DNA of 16,507 bases. Source: JAEUMY01 sp031394355 (GTDB lineage Bacteria; Pseudomonadota; Gammaproteobacteria; Burkholderiales; Usitatibacteraceae). A program made the position numbers and the translations under genes. The stretch lies in contig JANNSU010000025.1 in NCBI GenBank assembly GCA_031394355.1, positions 1 to 16,507 on the forward strand, in the 5' to 3' direction. The notes under the pieces were generated by a model. It ran no database searches. It worked only from the letters and a program-made list of their open reading frames with translations, and had not been told where the DNA came from. The stretch's first letter is position 1. Every line of letters begins with the position of its first letter. Positions 14,459 to 16,507 of this stretch are shown here, one piece after another.

Positions 14459-14529
14459 GCCTACCTTGGAGCTCAGAGGCGCGTAGCCGGCTTGCCGGCG
14501 GAGCGACTCTCTGGGACGCCTCGTTCGGC
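14459..14529 (-). repeat. attC-like imperfect hairpin, site A
   Basis: Read on the minus strand, this 71-bp imperfect inverted repeat begins GCCGAAC (14529-14523, near RYYYAAC) and ends GGTAGGC (14465-14459, near GTTRRRY). Its centre is a perfect GCCGGC-AA-GCCGGC stem, and the flanking arms share CAGAG/CTCTG with bulges. This is the architecture of an integron attC site, although both core sites deviate by one base. It lies between two minus-strand genes, upstream of the HNH gene. The alternative is an unrelated intergenic hairpin. Confidence 0.4.
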
Positions 14530-14630
14530 ATTGCCGCCCAAACCAAGCATTTCAGCGTGCGCTTTGCGAGAAGCGAGGTTGAAATCATTCATTTTGCCGA
14601 TGATTTCATCAAGATTACCTTGCAGAATAA

Positions 14631-14648
14631 ATGGGGTCAGACACCATT
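14631..14648 (-). repeat. 18-bp motif, right copy (inverted)
   Basis: On the minus strand this reads AATGGTGTCTGACCCCAT, matching the copy at 10983-11000 at 17 of 18 positions in opposite orientation. It lies just downstream of the small two-TM gene's stop. The stretch 14530-14630 contains no gene I can support. Confidence 0.7.
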
Positions 14649-14658
14649 AAAGTCCCAA

Positions 14659-14913
14659 TCAGCGTTCCTGCGGGCGTCCCTGCTCTCGCCAGCGACAATA
14701 AATCGCAAATAGCGGTATGCCTGCAAAGAGGCCGCTGGTGATGAGCGAATAGCCTGAAATGAAGAGCGGGTGCTGAGTCAACACGGAGGCTGTGTCAGCC
14801 TGGAGATCCATTGCAACGGCAATACCAACCAGCAAGAGACCGATCAACGCAGCGCCGATGGCTGTGCCAGCAGCGAAGCCAAACAGCAGGAAGGGAGCTT
14901 TGCTTTGGGACAT
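14659..14913 (-). CDS. Small two-helix membrane protein
   Basis: This 84-aa protein of unknown function has two hydrophobic helices (about residues 7-35, rich in Gly/Ala/Leu, and about 50-70), a short polar loop between them and a charged C-terminus (CRWREQGRPQER). It is too short for a transporter and gives no family signature. Start at ATG 14913 is supported by CGGAG about 8 bases upstream; the open frame extends a further 12 codons without a better start. It lies alone between an attC-like hairpin (14459-14529) and a gene-poor gap. Both ends could stay cytoplasmic by the positive-inside rule. Confidence is moderate because the gene is short. Confidence 0.6.
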   Translation of the reverse strand: MSQSKAPFLLFGFAAGTAIGAALIGLLLVGIAVAMDLQADTASVLTQHPLFISGYSLITSGLFAGIPLFAIYCRWREQGRPQER

Positions 14914-15243
14914 ATGAGATCTCCGGAGCTTGCGTCGGTTGACTGTCACGCAATGTACTGTATGCCGGGTTGATCCATCAACTCCCTGTGCGACAAACCG
15001 TCTTGGGGCTTGGGTCAGACGCCTTAAGTTGGGGTTGAGCTTGGCCCCGGCTCCAACGAGGGGTTGGGCATCGCTGGGACGCGTGTGCCGGATTCTCGAA
15101 CATGCGCCTGGACTCGACGATAGACGCGAGGTCGCGCAGTCCCTTGCCGCAAACTCGAACTGTTGCGTGTAACAATTGGGGACAGCAATTGTCTCCTATT
15201 ACGCTATTACGTCTGGAGTTTCGTGACCCTGGAATTTCCCACC
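14914..15243. other. Gene-poor gap with attC-like site B and a palindromic motif
   Basis: No convincing gene is seen in these 330 bases. On the minus strand, GCCCAAC at 15069-15063 is a perfect attC-type R'' core. It is followed by CCCTCGTTGGAGCC and then AACTTAAGGCGTC down to about 15015, which resembles the second half of an attC but lacks a proper GTTRRRY end. That end merges with GTCTGACCC (15020-15012), the core of the local inverted repeats. At 15173-15196, CAATTGGGGACAGCAATTGTCTCC is a small palindromic element with the related GGGGACAG core. Confidence 0.4.
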
Positions 15244-16335
15244 TCAAGAGTTCGCCTCACCAAGGGCGTCAGCCGAAACGGCGACGGGGCTGACCGGGCG
15301 GCGAAACAGGAAGTACAGCATCTGCTGCGTGTCGATACGCCACATGCGCACACCTACGCCGTTGATCTGCGGCTTCTCGAGGGTCACGGGTCGGCGCAGG
15401 GTCTGCACGCACGTGGAGCTGGTGCTGGCACCGGGCTGCTGGTCCAGCGCCCTGCTCGAATCCTCACGGCCGTTGTCCCGCATCCAGGTGTAGTTGACCA
15501 TGCTGCTCGGCACGGGCACCGGCAGCGCAAAGCCATCAGGCAGCCATTCGGGTGTGAAGGCAATTGCCGCCACAGCGGGTGGTGTCATGGTCCAGTCTGA
15601 GTAGCCGCGCTGGTCGTTGGCGTCGCGCCAGTGCACTCGCCAGTGCGCCGGCGCTACGGCACCGTGCCAGAATACATGCACGTCCTCGCCGTGCTTGCAG
15701 AGATAGTTGGAGCTCTCACCGCTCACCTCAATATATTGGCCGCGCGCATTGAGTTCGACTCGCTCGACGCGCACGCCAACTGGAGCCTGCCAGCGCTCAG
15801 TCCAGACTTCGCCAATCTCCGGCAGCGTGAATCGCTGTTGCTCGGCCAATTGATGCACTGCCGGCATTGTTTTGCCGGGCACAAAGTTTGAACCGGGTGC
15901 GTTGTCGGTGCCGTCTATGGCGCGCGCCAGTTCGAACACCCAAAGTTGCGCCTGACTGGCAAGACCCACCGGCACCAGCAACATGAGCAAGCCTGTAGAG
16001 CCGATGGCCAGCGCGTCCTTGCGCGAAAATCCTGCGACAAGACCGACGAACCAGTGCAAGCCGAAAAAGACCAGCGGACCGACGGTGAAGCCAAGCAGAT
16101 AAAACGCCGCAAGCGCCTCAGGCCCGCCAATCGCGCGCGCCGGGACCACCACGGCGGCGGCACTGGCCGCAGCAATCGGCAGCGTGGCAAGGCGCACGAA
16201 CAACCATGCGCCAGCCTTGTTGCGCGCAGCGTATTGGCGCCGTTCGTAAATGATCGCGATCAGCACGCCTATCACCATCAGCAGCGCAAATACGCTCCAG
16301 ATAGTCCTGACGGTCGGCGGCATGCTGGCGACCAT
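15244..16335 (-). CDS. Four-helix membrane protein of unknown function with soluble C-terminal domain
   Basis: I do not recognise this protein, about 363 aa from the ATG used here. The N-terminal third holds four likely membrane helices (about residues 10-29, 44-65, 73-101 and 108-125), with RRQYAARNK after the first. The remaining 230 residues are soluble and, from topology, could be periplasmic. They contain many Trp and beta-type segments (VFWHGAVAPAHWRVHWRD, YSDWTMTPPAV) and two well-separated Cys. A TTG at 16356 would add 7 residues; no strong Shine-Dalgarno supports either start. The possible attC-like hairpin C lies directly upstream (16362-16425), so the gene begins where a cassette gene would begin. 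No enzymatic motif is evident. Confidence 0.7.
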   Translation of the reverse strand: MVASMPPTVRTIWSVFALLMVIGVLIAIIYERRQYAARNKAGAWLFVRLATLPIAAASAAAVVVPARAIGGPEALAAFYLLGFTVGPLVFFGLHWFVGLVAGFSRKDALAIGSTGLLMLLVPVGLASQAQLWVFELARAIDGTDNAPGSNFVPGKTMPAVHQLAEQQRFTLPEIGEVWTERWQAPVGVRVERVELNARGQYIEVSGESSNYLCKHGEDVHVFWHGAVAPAHWRVHWRDANDQRGYSDWTMTPPAVAAIAFTPEWLPDGFALPVPVPSSMVNYTWMRDNGREDSSRALDQQPGASTSSTCVQTLRRPVTLEKPQINGVGVRMWRIDTQQMLYFLFRRPVSPVAVSADALGEANS

Positions 16336-16361
16336 GGCGTTGAAGCTTGTGCTCAAGGTTT

Positions 16362-16425
16362 GCAGGAACGCTCCAGGTGAACGGCCGGCGACTGTTGGCC
16401 GGGCCGCTCGACCGCCGTGTTATGC
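16362..16425 (-). repeat. attC-like imperfect hairpin, site C
   Basis: On the minus strand the element begins GCATAAC (16425-16419, one base off RYYYAAC) and ends GCGTTCCTGC (to 16362), a poor match to GTTRRRY. The arms GGTCGAGCGG and CCGTTCACC pair around a GCCGG/CCGGC stem with one extra G, which resembles the extrahelical bases of attC sites. The TAA stop of the upstream minus-strand reading frame lies within GCATAAC, as is common in integron cassettes. No integrase is in view, so this remains tentative. Confidence 0.35.
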
Positions 16426-16507
16426 GGCATGCTCAAGGGGAACTTCCCAGCCAGGGAAAACGAGTACAGCAGGATGACAATTGAGTGCGCGGGCAAAAGT
16501 CTTTGCG
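16420..16507 (-). CDS. C-terminal end of a protein, possibly a helix-turn-helix regulator (partial)
   Basis: The last 28 codons of a minus-strand gene run in from the window edge and end in TAA at 16420-16422. The peptide KTFARALNCHPAVLVFPGWE followed by VPLEHAA resembles the C-terminal end of XRE/Cro-type helix-turn-helix proteins, where a final helix carries an ALxCHP/VHP-L-FP pattern. This is suggestive only, because the recognition helices lie outside the window. A plus-strand frame from ATG 16429 is also open to the edge but has no ribosome binding site and overlaps this one. Confidence 0.45.
   Translation of the reverse strand, partial: AKTFARALNCHPAVLVFPGWEVPLEHAA

Noticed and set aside
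14447..14650. Small plus-strand frame of 67 codons
   Set aside because: It crosses the attC-like hairpin and the 18-bp motif, has no ribosome binding site and shows no family signature. Another frame here (ending HFADDFIKITLQNKWGQ) looks slightly protein-like but lacks a start.
14978..15247. 89-codon minus-strand frame
   Set aside because: It is a translation of the attC-like and palindromic repeats in the gap, with no supporting start signal.
16429..16507. Plus-strand start MLKGNFPARENEYSR open to the window edge
   Set aside because: No ribosome binding site is present, and the opposite strand gives a more convincing C-terminal peptide ending in TAA.

Overview
The window looks like chromosomal DNA of a GC-rich Gram-negative proteobacterium, probably beta- or gamma-. 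The reasons are tandem PhnE permeases, a periplasmic c-type cytochrome, an OmpA-like peptidoglycan-binding domain, short REP-like hairpins and attC-like sites. No rRNA, tRNA or recognisable marker gene lets me name the genus.

Bases 1-10850 are a conventional, mostly well-coding block. It starts with a REP-like hairpin flanked by a direct repeat, then two overlapping phosphonate-type ABC permease genes (152-1821). Next come a cytoplasmic S9 prolyl-oligopeptidase-type peptidase (1969-4014), a small unknown gene overlapping a family-5 (peptide/nickel type) periplasmic binding protein (4228-6119), and a DUF4337 membrane protein (6174-6740). On the minus strand follow an M48/Ste24-type membrane metalloprotease (7046-8383) and a di-haem cytochrome c (8511-9257). 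Divergent from these is an exported protein fusing an OmpA-like domain to a FecR-like domain (9555-10847). The gaps hold three kinds of small repeats: CCCTCTCCCC hairpins, heptad/21-bp CCTCACC repeats, and a conserved perfect palindrome, TGCGAATATTCGCA.

Bases 10980-16507 are accessory in character. They hold short unknown or poorly known genes, visibly less GC-rich coding and many palindromic sites. A one-TM protein plus a DUF2971 protein form a tight plus-strand pair. On the minus strand lie a helical unknown protein, a wHTH-HNH nuclease, a two-TM small protein, a four-TM protein, and the tail of what may be a helix-turn-helix regulator at the window edge. Recurrent GGTCTGACCC/GGGGTCAG-cored inverted repeats decorate this block. 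Two copies of an 18-bp motif face each other at 10983-11000 and 14631-14648 and bracket four genes. Three imperfect hairpins between the minus-strand genes resemble integron attC sites, so part of the block may be a decayed cassette array, but no integrase is present.

The strongest unexplained signal is the palindrome. Its 12-bp core occurs exactly six times in 16.5 kb, always between genes, with one further near copy. The most plausible functional unit not yet characterised is the TM + DUF2971 gene pair inside the repeat-bracketed block. Assigning it to defence is only a hypothesis.
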